The notes beneath the pieces are model-generated. The model was not told the origin of the DNA, made no database searches, and saw only the letters and a program-made list of their open reading frames with translations. Shown here one piece after another: positions 43,396 through 50,733 of a DNA stretch of 64,000 nucleotides (within the stretch, counting starts at the first letter, position 1; each line of letters opens with the position of its first letter). The position numbers and the translations under genes were made by a program. Source of the stretch: Bdellovibrionales bacterium (GTDB taxonomy: Bacteria > Bdellovibrionota > UBA1018 > JADZFF01). Where the stretch lies: positions 1 to 64,000 of the forward strand of contig JADZFF010000103.1 of assembly GCA_020850015.1 (NCBI GenBank). The letters are read 5' to 3'.

Positions 43396-44589
43396 CTAGC
43401 TGAAACTCAATACCGAAGCCACCGCCAGGCTCCGGCTCAGCACCTGGTTCTGGTGCCCCGGATGTATGAACAGAACCTTCGCATCCCGGTACGCCCGCTG
43501 AAATGAAAGGGCGCTGGCCATGGCCTGGCGGCCCGGCGTCGACTCCAGGATGGGAATTAGACCGAGAATTCGCGCCTTCTGCCTCACGACCAGAGGGACG
43601 TGCGCCCCTCCCCGAGTGCGGTACTGCGCGATCTCGGCGCCGGGCCCCTCATCCGCCAGGGAAAGCGGTACTCGAATCTGTGCGAAGAGGAATCGCGTCA
43701 GTTCGCTGAGGGCGTCCAGGGGACGGCCCGCCAGGTGGCTGGCTTCACCTTGGTCTTCCAGAAAGACCACCGGCCTCTTCTCATTGCCGATCGTCCGAAG
43801 GACGCGAATCAGAAAAATCGACTCGAATGCGCTCAGAAGGCCCCGGAGAGTGGGCGTGGATACCCGCGTTCGTCGGGCGAGCGACGTGAGATCCAGAGGT
43901 TCGCCCTGATTCACGGCCAGGCTCACGAGCACGTTCCGAAGCGTGGAGTAAGGGAGACGCGTGGCGAGGACCAGTCTCAGGTCGCGATCGAGAATGGTCT
44001 CCAGCTGCGACTCAAAGCGCTGCGCCCTCAGCGCAGCTGAACGTACGAAGCAGGCACCCGGAAGACCACCGGTGGCGAGGTAGCGGCTGACCCGTAGTGC
44101 GCCGTCGCCTGCGGGCCCTTTCTCGAGGAAGTTCCAGTTTCCACGCATTGCATCAAAGAGAGAGCCCCGAAGGGGGCGACGATCCATTTCCGACTGGGAC
44201 AGGGGGAGAAGTTCTAGGTGCACGATCCTTCCCGTGAGGGACTCCCGGATCGCCTTTCTCGAAGTGAACCTGACCGATCCCGAGAGTAGAAACTGCCCGG
44301 GTCGGCGATTCCTGCGTACCTGCTCCTTCAGCGCGGGAAAAAGGTCCGGGGCGAGTTGAGCCTCGTCGATCGCGAAAGGGAACTTCGTTGCGTCATTCAA
44401 GAAAGCCGTAGGATCCGCCTCGACTCTCATCAGATCGGCCCTGAGGTCCAGAGTCACGTAGTCCTTGCTGAGCTTCGAGATCAGCGTGGTCTTGCCCACC
44501 TGACGATGACCAAACACGCCGACGATCGGGCTAAAGCTCAGAAGCTTCGTTAGCCAGGGTTCTGCATGCCGGATGCGATCATGAGGCAT
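43396..44589 (-). CDS. AAA-family ATPase with DUF4143 domain
   Basis: A 397-aa ATPase of the ATP-binding/DUF4143 family. Walker A is GHRQVGKTTL, Walker B-like FAIDEAQ, sensor region FLLSGSVRFTS. The middle (YLATGGLPGACF) and LLSAFESIFLIRVLR with a restriction-endonuclease-like end are characteristic. These are mobile, patchily distributed genes with unknown role. Base use is somewhat less GC-biased than neighbours. The upstream region carries inverted repeats (separate entry). It may have been horizontally gained; inferred. Confidence 0.82.
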   Translation of the reverse strand: MPHDRIRHAEPWLTKLLSFSPIVGVFGHRQVGKTTLISKLSKDYVTLDLRADLMRVEADPTAFLNDATKFPFAIDEAQLAPDLFPALKEQVRRNRRPGQFLLSGSVRFTSRKAIRESLTGRIVHLELLPLSQSEMDRRPLRGSLFDAMRGNWNFLEKGPAGDGALRVSRYLATGGLPGACFVRSAALRAQRFESQLETILDRDLRLVLATRLPYSTLRNVLVSLAVNQGEPLDLTSLARRTRVSTPTLRGLLSAFESIFLIRVLRTIGNEKRPVVFLEDQGEASHLAGRPLDALSELTRFLFAQIRVPLSLADEGPGAEIAQYRTRGGAHVPLVVRQKARILGLIPILESTPGRQAMASALSFQRAYRDAKVLFIHPGHQNQVLSRSLAVASVLSFS

Positions 44590-44611
44590 GGGTGCAGGAT
44601 CTCATACCCCT

Positions 44612-44643
44612 GTAAATTTGGAAAGGTACATGTCCGAATTTAC
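44612..44643. promoter_or_regulatory. Inverted repeat upstream of the DUF4143 ATPase
   Basis: GTAAATTTGGA and TCCGAATTTAC form 11-bp arms with one mismatch around a 10-nt spacer, about 23 bp upstream of the minus-strand ATPase start, in an AT-rich patch. It would overlap that gene's promoter region. An autoregulatory operator is inferred. Confidence 0.4.
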
Positions 44644-44694
44644 CTCTATGGATCCAGAGGAGCTTCAGCCCTACGAAACCCAATTCAAGTGGAG

Positions 44695-44728
44695 CCATGG
44701 AAGCATGTGCGGGGCCAGGCTTCCATGG
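44695..44728. repeat. Second inverted repeat in the same gap
   Basis: CCATGGAAGC and GCTTCCATGG are perfect 10-bp arms separated by 14 nt. It lies in the 182-bp gap between the DUF4143 gene and the lipoprotein gene on the same strand. No U-run follows on either strand, so it is not a standard terminator. Confidence 0.4.
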
Positions 44729-44771
44729 GCGGTGTGGTTGGCCTAGCCCTGATGGGCCGGCGCCCCCCCGC

Positions 44772-45317
44772 TCAGAACCCCGACTGCTCGAGCTCCCTGC
44801 GCGTCTTCTCTTCCTCGAGCCTGGCCATCTTCAGGCGGATGTAGATGATCCGGCCCACGCGATACAGCATGGTGTTCTCGTCGTAGGAATCCGTGGGCAC
44901 GGGACGCCAGCCCTCGAGCACGTCCTGCTGCACCATCTGCTCCTTGATCACGGAAACCTTCACGGACTGCTGACCGTTGTAGAAGCCCTTCTCCACGTTC
45001 ACCTTGAAGCGGAACTGCGCCTTCAGGTAGGTCGAGGCGCCCGCGAAGGAGTCCACGAAGTTCTTCTGCGCGGTGTTGTCGTTCCACTTCGTGAGGATGG
45101 ACCCGGCCTCGCGATTGGAAACATCGAGCGGATAGCTCTTGAGTGAGTCGAGCACGCTCTGCCAGGCAGTGTTGAAGTCCGTGAGGAAAATCTTGGAGAA
45201 GGTGCGCTCAGTATCGCCGCCCACGCTCTTGATGTACGCGCCCATGCAGCCGCCCGTTCCGAGGAGCAGCATGGCGCAAAATCCCAGTACGGAGAGGCGC
45301 GAGCGCATCCCCCCCAT
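44772..45317 (-). CDS. Lipoprotein, possibly BamC-like
   Basis: A ~181-aa lipoprotein (lipobox LLGTGGCMG). The body DFNTAWQSVLDSLKSYPLDVSNREAGSILTKWNDN, followed by FRFKVNVEKG and QQSVKVSVIKEQ, resembles the helix-grip domains of BamC/NlpB-like lipoproteins; this is weak, by-eye similarity. The tail is a charged helix (LKMARLEEEKTRRELE). The start is uncertain among ATG 45317, ATG 45308 and a TTG at 45344 that overlaps the preceding stop. Confidence 0.6.
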   Translation of the reverse strand: MGGMRSRLSVLGFCAMLLLGTGGCMGAYIKSVGGDTERTFSKIFLTDFNTAWQSVLDSLKSYPLDVSNREAGSILTKWNDNTAQKNFVDSFAGASTYLKAQFRFKVNVEKGFYNGQQSVKVSVIKEQMVQQDVLEGWRPVPTDSYDENTMLYRVGRIIYIRLKMARLEEEKTRRELEQSGF

Positions 45318-45340
45318 TGTCCCGGTCCGGCCCGGATGCG

Positions 45341-45715
45341 TCAATGCAGGTCGCTCTGAGTCCGCGCGAAACGGGCCAATCGCTCCCAGACGCGCACCCC
45401 GTCCACCCGATCGGCGTCAAAACCCGCACCGAAGTCGAGCGTCAGGTGCGACACCTGCGCCGGCTTGGACGTGAGCACTCCCGGCTGAGCCGTTGGAACC
45501 TCCACGCGGCCCGCGCCGGGCAGCACCAGGATTTTCCAGAGCGGGCGCCGGGCCTGCCCTTCCACCTCCTCGAACACCGCGCCGGCCACGCCGGTAGCGG
45601 GCGCCTCGAGCACGATGCGCTCGGGCAGCGGCCCGGGGGGCATGGGCGGCGGCGCCGCGAGGTAGGCCCCAGGGCGCACTTCGGCGCCGGGGTTCTTCGA
45701 CACGATTCCCGTCAC
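45341..45715 (-). CDS. Second part of an amber-interrupted envelope protein
   Basis: A 124-aa segment starting at GTG 45715. It lies in exactly the same frame as the upstream gene, separated by one TAG and five codons (SGSDR). Read through, the joint is EHVVTVA-stop-SGSDRVTGIVSKNP, which looks like continuous protein. It has no signal peptide. Content is Pro/Val-rich beta sequence (PLPERIVLEAPATGVAGAVFEE, QVSHLTLDFGAGFD). It may be the C-terminal domain of the upstream protein or a coupled separate gene. Confidence 0.5.
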   Translation of the reverse strand: MTGIVSKNPGAEVRPGAYLAAPPPMPPGPLPERIVLEAPATGVAGAVFEEVEGQARRPLWKILVLPGAGRVEVPTAQPGVLTSKPAQVSHLTLDFGAGFDADRVDGVRVWERLARFARTQSDLH

Positions 45716-45730
45716 GCGGTCGGAGCCGCT

Positions 45731-46732
45731 CTAAGCCACGGTCACCACGTGCTCGGTGCCCATCGCGGGAGCGGGGGTGACGAGCTGCACGCTCTTCAAC
45801 CCCGCCGGGTTCTCGTGGTTCATCGCGGCCTTGAGATCGGTCGGGATCAGCGTGCGCCGAGACCCGTCCAGATCCGTCATCGCCACCACGAGCACGTCCG
45901 CGGCGAAGGGCGGCTGGCTCGGGCTCACCCGATGCCGGCTTCGCAGATCCGTCGTGCCGGAAAAATTCAGCACGCGCCCTTCCTCGGCGGTGAACTCCGC
46001 GCTCATGCCGAGGCGCCTGAAGCGAAGCTGATTCAGAAGGTCCACCGTGAATTTGCCGCTCTGGTAGGCCAGCAGGAGGTCGGAAACGGCCGCCTCGCCT
46101 TGCACCCCCACGAGCTTGAGGCGCGCGCCCCGCTCCAGCGGCAGGCGCCAGGTTTCCTTGTTCACCGACACCGGCCCCATGGGCGTGTACACCGTCTGCC
46201 TCGGCATCACGACGTTCGAGGGGATCTCGCGGGGGCCGAGGATGTCGACCGAGTCCTTCAGGGGCGAAATGAAGTCAGCCTGGCGGAAGTGCAATAGGTT
46301 CGAGGCGCTGACGGGACGAAAGACCGCGCCCGCGGACACGGAACCGAAGGCCGGAGCCTTCCAGCCTCCGAGCTGCCCGCGCACGACGGCGGGCGAGGCC
46401 CCCTCCCCGAGGGCACGCAGTTGGATCGTAAGCCTGCCCGTCCTCACTCCGACGACGGTAACGGCCGTGTAGCCCTCGCGCGAGGCCGTGATCTGCGTGG
46501 GGCCACCGGCGCCCAGAGTGGTGATATCCACCCGCGCGTCCGTGAGCGGCTGCGCCGTGAGCTCGTCGACCGCCCTGACGGAAAGCTCCCGGGACTCCTG
46601 CGGCTCCAAGCTGAACCCAAGCGAGGCGGCGTCGGCCTTTCCGGCGGCCGCGAGGGCCGCGCCCAGGAAAACCAGCGCCAGGTGGGCCCAGAAAAGGCCC
46701 TGCTTCCGCCCCGATCCCCCTCGATAGCTCAT
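45731..46732 (-). CDS. Exported carboxypeptidase-regulatory-like domain protein (possibly interrupted by a stop)
   Basis: The ATG at 46732 follows GGAGGGGGAATCGC and begins a signal peptide (HLALVFLGAALAAAGKADA). Residues ~45-110 form a CarboxypepD_reg-like or PEGA-like beta-sandwich (ELSVRAVDELTAQPLTDARVDITTLG, ITASREGYTAVTVVGV). The remaining ~220 residues are beta-rich (LKDSVDILGPREIPSNVVMPRQTVY, DLDGSRRTLIPTDLKA). At 333 aa it ends at TAG, but the same frame continues as the next entry, giving a possible 463-residue protein. Function is unknown. Confidence 0.65.
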   Translation of the reverse strand: MSYRGGSGRKQGLFWAHLALVFLGAALAAAGKADAASLGFSLEPQESRELSVRAVDELTAQPLTDARVDITTLGAGGPTQITASREGYTAVTVVGVRTGRLTIQLRALGEGASPAVVRGQLGGWKAPAFGSVSAGAVFRPVSASNLLHFRQADFISPLKDSVDILGPREIPSNVVMPRQTVYTPMGPVSVNKETWRLPLERGARLKLVGVQGEAAVSDLLLAYQSGKFTVDLLNQLRFRRLGMSAEFTAEEGRVLNFSGTTDLRSRHRVSPSQPPFAADVLVVAMTDLDGSRRTLIPTDLKAAMNHENPAGLKSVQLVTPAPAMGTEHVVTVA

Positions 46733-46817
46733 GCGATTCCCCCTCCGTGAGTGTTGGCTAGGAGGGTACTGAAACGGCGTTGAGCTTGTCAAACCGGCAT
46801 GGCAAGTTGAACTCACC

Positions 46818-47801
46818 GTGGATGTCGCAGAAATCGTGAATCGTGTGCTGAAAAACGAGGGGGAGGCCATCCTCGCCTGCTCGGAACGCCTGAGGCGGGA
46901 GCCGGCGCGCGCGGCCTTGCTCAAGAGCGTGGGCCTGCTTCGCGCAGCGCTCGACGCCGGCGGGAAGATCATCGTCACGGGCATCGGCAAGTCGGGCAAG
47001 GTAGGGCAGAAGATCGCCGCCACGCTTTCGAGCACGGGAAGCCTCGCCGTTTTTCTGCACCCCACCGAGGGCCTTCACGGCGACCTGGGCATCGTGCAGA
47101 CCAGCGACTGCATCCTGGCCCTGAGCCATTCCGGAACGACGGAGGAGCTGGTGCGGCTCTTCCCGGCCTTCCGCTCGCGGGGCACGCCCATAGTAGGAGT
47201 GGGCGGCAACCCGGAATCGCCGCTTTCCCGCGGCTGCGACGCCTGGATCGACGCGCGGATCTCCGAGGAAGCCTCGCCCGGAAACCTCGCGCCCACCACG
47301 AGCACGACGCTCGCCCTCGCCATCGGCGACGCCCTGGCCGTGGCGCTCATGGAGCTTCGCGGATTCAACGCCGACGCCTTCGCGCGAAACCATCCGGGAG
47401 GAGCGCTGGGCAAGCGGCTCAACCTCAAGGTCTCGGATCTCATGCATGCCCCCTCCGAAGTGGGGCAGCTGCCACCCACGGCCAACATGGACGCCGTCGT
47501 GGTGGAATCCACCCGCAAGAAACTCGGCGCGGTGGTGATCATGGACGGCGGCCGCTGGGTGGGCATGATCACGGACGGCGACATCCGCCGTGCCCTCCAG
47601 GCCCGCGAGAAATTCTTCACGCTCAAGGCAGAGGAAGTGATGACTCGCAAGCCAGTGACGGTAACGCCTGATCTTCTCGCTTACGACGCCCTGCGCATCA
47701 TGGAAAACCGCGAGAGCCAGATCAGCGTACTGCTTGTGGTCGACGCCGCCGGGAAGTGGCAGGGGCTGCTCCGCCTTCATGACATCGCCCGAAACCTCTG
47801 A
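46818..47801 (+). CDS. kdsD: D-arabinose 5-phosphate isomerase (KpsF/GutQ family)
   Basis: Converts ribulose-5-phosphate to arabinose-5-phosphate, the first step to Kdo for lipopolysaccharide. An SIS domain comes first (IIVTGIGKSGKVGQKIAATLSSTGS, FLHPTEGLHGDLGIVQ, LALSHSGTTEELVRL), then two CBS domains (VSDLMHAPSEVGQLPP and EVMTRKPVTVTPDLLAYDALRIMENRESQISVLLVVD). At 327 aa it has the standard length. Start is GTG at 46818. Its presence supports an LPS-bearing outer membrane. Confidence 0.94.
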   Translation: MDVAEIVNRVLKNEGEAILACSERLRREPARAALLKSVGLLRAALDAGGKIIVTGIGKSGKVGQKIAATLSSTGSLAVFLHPTEGLHGDLGIVQTSDCILALSHSGTTEELVRLFPAFRSRGTPIVGVGGNPESPLSRGCDAWIDARISEEASPGNLAPTTSTTLALAIGDALAVALMELRGFNADAFARNHPGGALGKRLNLKVSDLMHAPSEVGQLPPTANMDAVVVESTRKKLGAVVIMDGGRWVGMITDGDIRRALQAREKFFTLKAEEVMTRKPVTVTPDLLAYDALRIMENRESQISVLLVVDAAGKWQGLLRLHDIARNL

Positions 47802-48069
47802 TCCGAAGTCGCCTGAAGAGGGCTGCCCCCGCTGCGGCGGACCTCTCGCCCTTCGGCCGGTGCGCGCGCAGCCCGTGCTGCTTCAGGCGATCTTCGGCGG
47901 CAGCTTTCTGGCGTTTCTCGGATTTTCCTCTTGGGGCAGCCTGCCCCGGGAAGCCGCGTGGATCTGGACGGCGGCGCAGGTGGCCCTGGGCGTAGCGCTC
48001 GCGCGCGCGCGCATGATCGCGAAACGCAGAGTTTCCCGTTGCTTGCGCTGTGACACAGCCTTACGATGA
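47779..48069 (+). CDS. Small zinc-ribbon membrane protein
   Basis: A 96-aa protein whose ATG lies inside the 3' end of kdsD (23-bp overlap). Two Cys pairs, CPRCGG near the N-terminus and CLRCD at the C-terminus, could bind one zinc, and two hydrophobic segments lie between them (VLLQAIFGGSFLAFLGFSS, AWIWTAAQVALGVALARA). The Cys pairs would thus both sit on the cytoplasmic side. I recognise no family. Coding is supported by its clean overlap and composition. Confidence 0.6.
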   Translation: MTSPETSDPKSPEEGCPRCGGPLALRPVRAQPVLLQAIFGGSFLAFLGFSSWGSLPREAAWIWTAAQVALGVALARARMIAKRRVSRCLRCDTALR

Positions 48070-48120
48070 GTTCTGGTTTTTACCTGTAGTTTCATCCAAT
48101 CACCCGCACGGGGAGGCATC

Positions 48121-49179
48121 GTGAATTCGAAAGCAACCGTTCTCTCGTTGGTCGGCATCGCGGTTTTGTCGGCCGCGCTTGCCGCCTGCACCGAAGGCTC
48201 CGCGAAAGTGAAGCCGAACCTGGTTTACAAAGCCGCCCCGTCCGCCGACGTCGTGGCCAAGATCAACGGCCAGACCATCACCATGGAAGACCTCGTGGGC
48301 GACGAGAAGGTCGCCTACTTCGATCTCGAGAAGAAGCTTTTCGAGTTCAAGATGGCGCGGCTGAAAGCCGTCATGGTCGACCGCCTGGTGGGCTCCGAGG
48401 CCAAGGGCAAGAGCATGAGCACCGCGGAGTACGTGGAGAAACACGTCACGAAGGGCAAACTCAAGGTCTCGGACAAGGAGTACAACGACTTCGTGAAGGA
48501 GAAGCGCATCCCCGAGAGCTCCATCAACCCCTCCCTTAAGGAGCGGATCATGGCGTACCTCGAAGAGAACAAGCGCGAGGAGGTGGTCGACGCCTACGTG
48601 GCCAAGATCACGAAGTCGAACCCGGTGGAGGTTTACTTCACGAAGCCGAAGATGGACATCAAGGTCGAGATCGGCAACGCACCCACTATGGGCGGCGACA
48701 AAGCCCCTGTGACGATCGTGGAGTTCTCCGACTTCCAATGCCCTTTCTGCTCGCGTGGCGCGACCACGATGCATGAGGTGGCCAAGAAGTACGGCAGCAA
48801 GGTGAAGATCGCCTTCAAGCACTTCCCCCTGCCCATGCACCGCGAAGCCAAGCCGGCTTCCGAGGCCTCCATGTGCGTGAACGAGCAGGACTCCAAGAAG
48901 TTCTGGAAGTTCCACGACCTCGTGTTCGAGAACCAGAAGGCCTTGGACGACGCCTCGCTCGAGAAATATGCCCAGCAGGTCGGCGCGGACATGAAGAAGT
49001 TCAAGGAGTGCTACGGCTCGAAGAAGTACGCGAAGACCGTGGATGAGGACATGGCCTACGGCGAGAAGCTCGGCGTTCGCTCCACCCCGACCTTCTTCGT
49101 GAACGGCGAGCTCGTAAGCGGCGCGGTGCCGATCGAGCAGTTCTCCGAGGTCATCGACTCGGTGCTCGAAGACAGTTGA
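48121..49179 (+). CDS. DsbA-like thioredoxin-fold lipoprotein with chaperone-like N-terminal domain
   Basis: Envelope thiol oxidoreductase. GTG at 48121 follows GGGGAGG. The signal peptide ends in a lipobox (SAALAAC). Residues ~40-175 resemble SurA/PpiD-type helical chaperone segments (VVAKINGQTITMEDLVG, EYVEKHVTKGKLKVSDKEYNDFVKEKR). Residues ~180-350 are a DsbA/thioredoxin_4 domain: VTIVEFSDFQCPFCSRGA, with C207 and C210, and cis-Pro in GVRSTPTFFVNGE. It is 352 aa and followed by a strong intrinsic terminator. Confidence 0.88.
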   Translation: MNSKATVLSLVGIAVLSAALAACTEGSAKVKPNLVYKAAPSADVVAKINGQTITMEDLVGDEKVAYFDLEKKLFEFKMARLKAVMVDRLVGSEAKGKSMSTAEYVEKHVTKGKLKVSDKEYNDFVKEKRIPESSINPSLKERIMAYLEENKREEVVDAYVAKITKSNPVEVYFTKPKMDIKVEIGNAPTMGGDKAPVTIVEFSDFQCPFCSRGATTMHEVAKKYGSKVKIAFKHFPLPMHREAKPASEASMCVNEQDSKKFWKFHDLVFENQKALDDASLEKYAQQVGADMKKFKECYGSKKYAKTVDEDMAYGEKLGVRSTPTFFVNGELVSGAVPIEQFSEVIDSVLEDS

Positions 49180-49200
49180 TCATCTAGTTCAGATTCAAGA

Positions 49201-49236
49201 GAAAGGCCCACCCAGGGAAACCGGGGTGGGCCTTTC
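49201..49236 (+). terminator. Strong intrinsic terminator after the DsbA-like gene
   Basis: GAAAGGCCCACCC and GGGTGGGCCTTTC are perfect 13-bp arms around a 10-nt loop, followed by TCATTTC. It begins 22 nt after the stop codon. The symmetrical A/T-flanked stem could work in both directions. Confidence 0.8.
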
Positions 49237-49247
49237 TCATTTCGGCA

Positions 49248-49302
49248 CCCGGCAACGGGCAACCGTTACCCGCACCGGTACCCCGTACCAGTACCTGTTG
49301 CC
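49248..49302. repeat. 55-bp palindromic repeat, copy 1
   Basis: This copy matches copy 2 at 50734-50788 in 50 of 55 positions, with the first 25 bases identical (CCCGGCAACGGGCAACC...). It is internally self-complementary (GGCAAC...GTTGCC outer arms). It lies immediately after the terminator. Weaker similarity continues ~35 bp further right (TGCCCG...TCCC-GTTCAC). REP/MITE-like; family unknown. Confidence 0.7.
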
Positions 49303-49327
49303 TGGCTGCCAGGGTGCCCGTCCCAGT

Positions 49328-49627
49328 TCACGGGCGGCAGAGTTTGTAGAGGTGCGCTCCAAGCTTGTCAGCGGTAACTACCGCCGTTCCGAGTGCCTCA
49401 GGTTCCAGCGCAATCACGGATTGGACCTCCCGGCACGAGGCTAAGGCGATGGAGTAGAATCTGAGTCTATCCTTGGCCGACGCCTTCGCCGAGCCTTCCC
49501 CAAGATTGAGGCAAATGCTCGATGCCGCCCTTAGGAGCTGATCCTTGAGGTGATGCGGCAGGCGCACCTGCCTGCACTCTCGGTAGAAAACCAGGGCCAA
49601 GTCATACGTCCGGAAACCACGAATCAT
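49328..49627 (-). CDS. Four-helix bundle protein, S23/IVP family, copy A
   Basis: A 99-aa member of the 23S rRNA intervening-sequence protein (four-helix bundle) family: MIRGFRTYDLALVFYRECRQV, LPHHLKDQLLRAASSICLNLGEGSAK, KDRLRFYSIALASCREVQSVI. The family is known from 23S rRNA intervening sequences and, in relatives, as the Avd accessory protein of diversity-generating retroelements; this copy is in neither setting. About 60% of residues match copy B by eye over 75 aa. It starts 8 nt after an AAGGAG that lies within the inverted repeat shared with copy B. Function is unknown. Confidence 0.82.
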   Translation of the reverse strand: MIRGFRTYDLALVFYRECRQVRLPHHLKDQLLRAASSICLNLGEGSAKASAKDRLRFYSIALASCREVQSVIALEPEALGTAVVTADKLGAHLYKLCRP

Positions 49628-49633
49628 AGAAAC

Positions 49634-49711
49634 CTCCTTGGGTTGGTTTTGAAAAACTCACGGGTCCTGCCCTGGCGAGACCCGTGAGTTTTTCAAAACC
49701 AACCCAAGGAG
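49634..49711. repeat. Perfect 33-bp inverted repeat between divergent S23 genes
   Basis: Arms 49634-49666 and 49679-49711 are exactly complementary over 33 bp with a 12-nt loop (CTGCCCTGGCGA). Each outer end is the AAGGAG ribosome binding site of one S23 gene, so both genes have the same 5' untranslated sequence. A transcript crossing the repeat would fold the binding site of the downstream gene into a long hairpin. Confidence 0.95.
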
Positions 49712-49719
49712 AGCGCTCA

Positions 49720-50112
49720 ATGATCAAAGGTTTCCGGACGTATGACTTGGCCCTGGAGCTTTACCGTGGCTGCGAAAAGGTATCCGCGCCGCATCACCTC
49801 AAGGATCAGCTCCTGAGGGCTTCACTCAGCGTGGTGCTCAACACTGCGGAAGGATCGGCGAAACCGACGGCCAAGGAACGGAGGCGCATGTACTCCATCG
49901 CCTTGGCGTCGTGCCGGGAGACCCAGGCCCTGATTCAGATCCTGAACAGGAAGGAACTCTGGGAAGTGGCCCACCGCACGGGCGGGTGCCTGTACCGGTT
50001 GGTGCATGGACGCGCTCTATCACTCGGACTCGCCGATGGTGGGAGTGCGGTTTTAAGGGAGCTACCAGACGATTCCGGCCCCGAGGATAAACCCCGACAC
50101 CACGACTGCTGA
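49720..50112 (+). CDS. Four-helix bundle protein, S23/IVP family, copy B
   Basis: Paralogue of copy A on the opposite strand: MIKGFRTYDLALELYRGCEKVSAPHHLKDQLLRASLSVVLNTAEGSAKPTAKERRRMYSIALASCRETQALIQIL. The ATG at 49720, with AAGGAG upstream, is chosen over the track's 49684, which reads through the inverted repeat. The family fold should end near CLYRLVHG; about 28 further residues (RALSLGLADGG...KPRHHDC) are unlike the family and run 51 bp into the end of the convergent gene, so this tail may be a frame-shifted or acquired extension. Confidence 0.82.
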   Translation: MIKGFRTYDLALELYRGCEKVSAPHHLKDQLLRASLSVVLNTAEGSAKPTAKERRRMYSIALASCRETQALIQILNRKELWEVAHRTGGCLYRLVHGRALSLGLADGGSAVLRELPDDSGPEDKPRHHDC

Positions 50113-50643
50113 GCCCCCCTTCACCTGGTACCTGACGTGAAGGTAGAAACGATGTGGGCTCTCTGGTCGACCAAAGAGGTACTGCAGGGAAAGGTCGCCT
50201 CCGGCCGCAAACTTACCCAATTCAACGTCGTCGTCAGAGTTGTAGGCGTGAATCCCAATCCCCACGCCCGCGCCTACGATCCAGGCCGGCGAGAGCGCCA
50301 CGCGAGCGAAGGGGCCAATGATCTGCTGCATGAAGGAGTCGCCCGTCGGAACTTCGCCCTTGCGCCACGCATCGAATCCCACGTCGACACGCACGCCCAA
50401 CGTCCAGTGTCGGCCAGGCATCGTCCAGTGCACAGCAAGCGTGGACGCCCCACTCAATTGCGAATGCCCGCTCTCGCTCGGCGCTACGAAGGCCCCTGAA
50501 TGACTCCGCGACCCGAACCCGAGCTGGTAGTCGAAGTAGTAGTCCTCCGGGAATGTCTCCGCTTGTGCAGGCCGCGTGAACGCGGTCGCCAGGAGCAGCA
50601 CTGAAACCGCTGTGTGAAAGGTCCATCGAGTCAGCCAAGTCAT
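50062..50643 (-). CDS. Exported outer-membrane beta-barrel-like protein
   Basis: A 193-aa protein with a signal peptide (AVSVLLLATAFTRPAQA) and alternating amphipathic strands (STLAVHWTMPGRHWTLGVRVDVGF, PFARVALSPAWIVGAGVGIGIHAY, RFYLHVRYQVKGGSAVVVSGFILGAGIVW), ending in aromatic Trp as barrels do. It resembles small OmpW/OmpX-like outer-membrane proteins in design only. It lies inside the segment bracketed by the 55-bp repeats. Confidence 0.65.
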   Translation of the reverse strand: MTWLTRWTFHTAVSVLLLATAFTRPAQAETFPEDYYFDYQLGFGSRSHSGAFVAPSESGHSQLSGASTLAVHWTMPGRHWTLGVRVDVGFDAWRKGEVPTGDSFMQQIIGPFARVALSPAWIVGAGVGIGIHAYNSDDDVELGKFAAGGDLSLQYLFGRPESPHRFYLHVRYQVKGGSAVVVSGFILGAGIVW

Positions 50644-50733
50644 CTAGCTATGCTCACAGGTCATGGGTGATGCGGTCAACGACCTCGTCCATTAGAGACC
50701 AGCCCAACTAACGCGGCCCACCCAAAAACAGAA

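Noticed and set aside
49328-50112. 23S rRNA intervening sequence or diversity-generating retroelement
   Set aside because: S23-family genes prompted this, but there is no rRNA sequence, reverse transcriptase, or variable/template repeat pair nearby.
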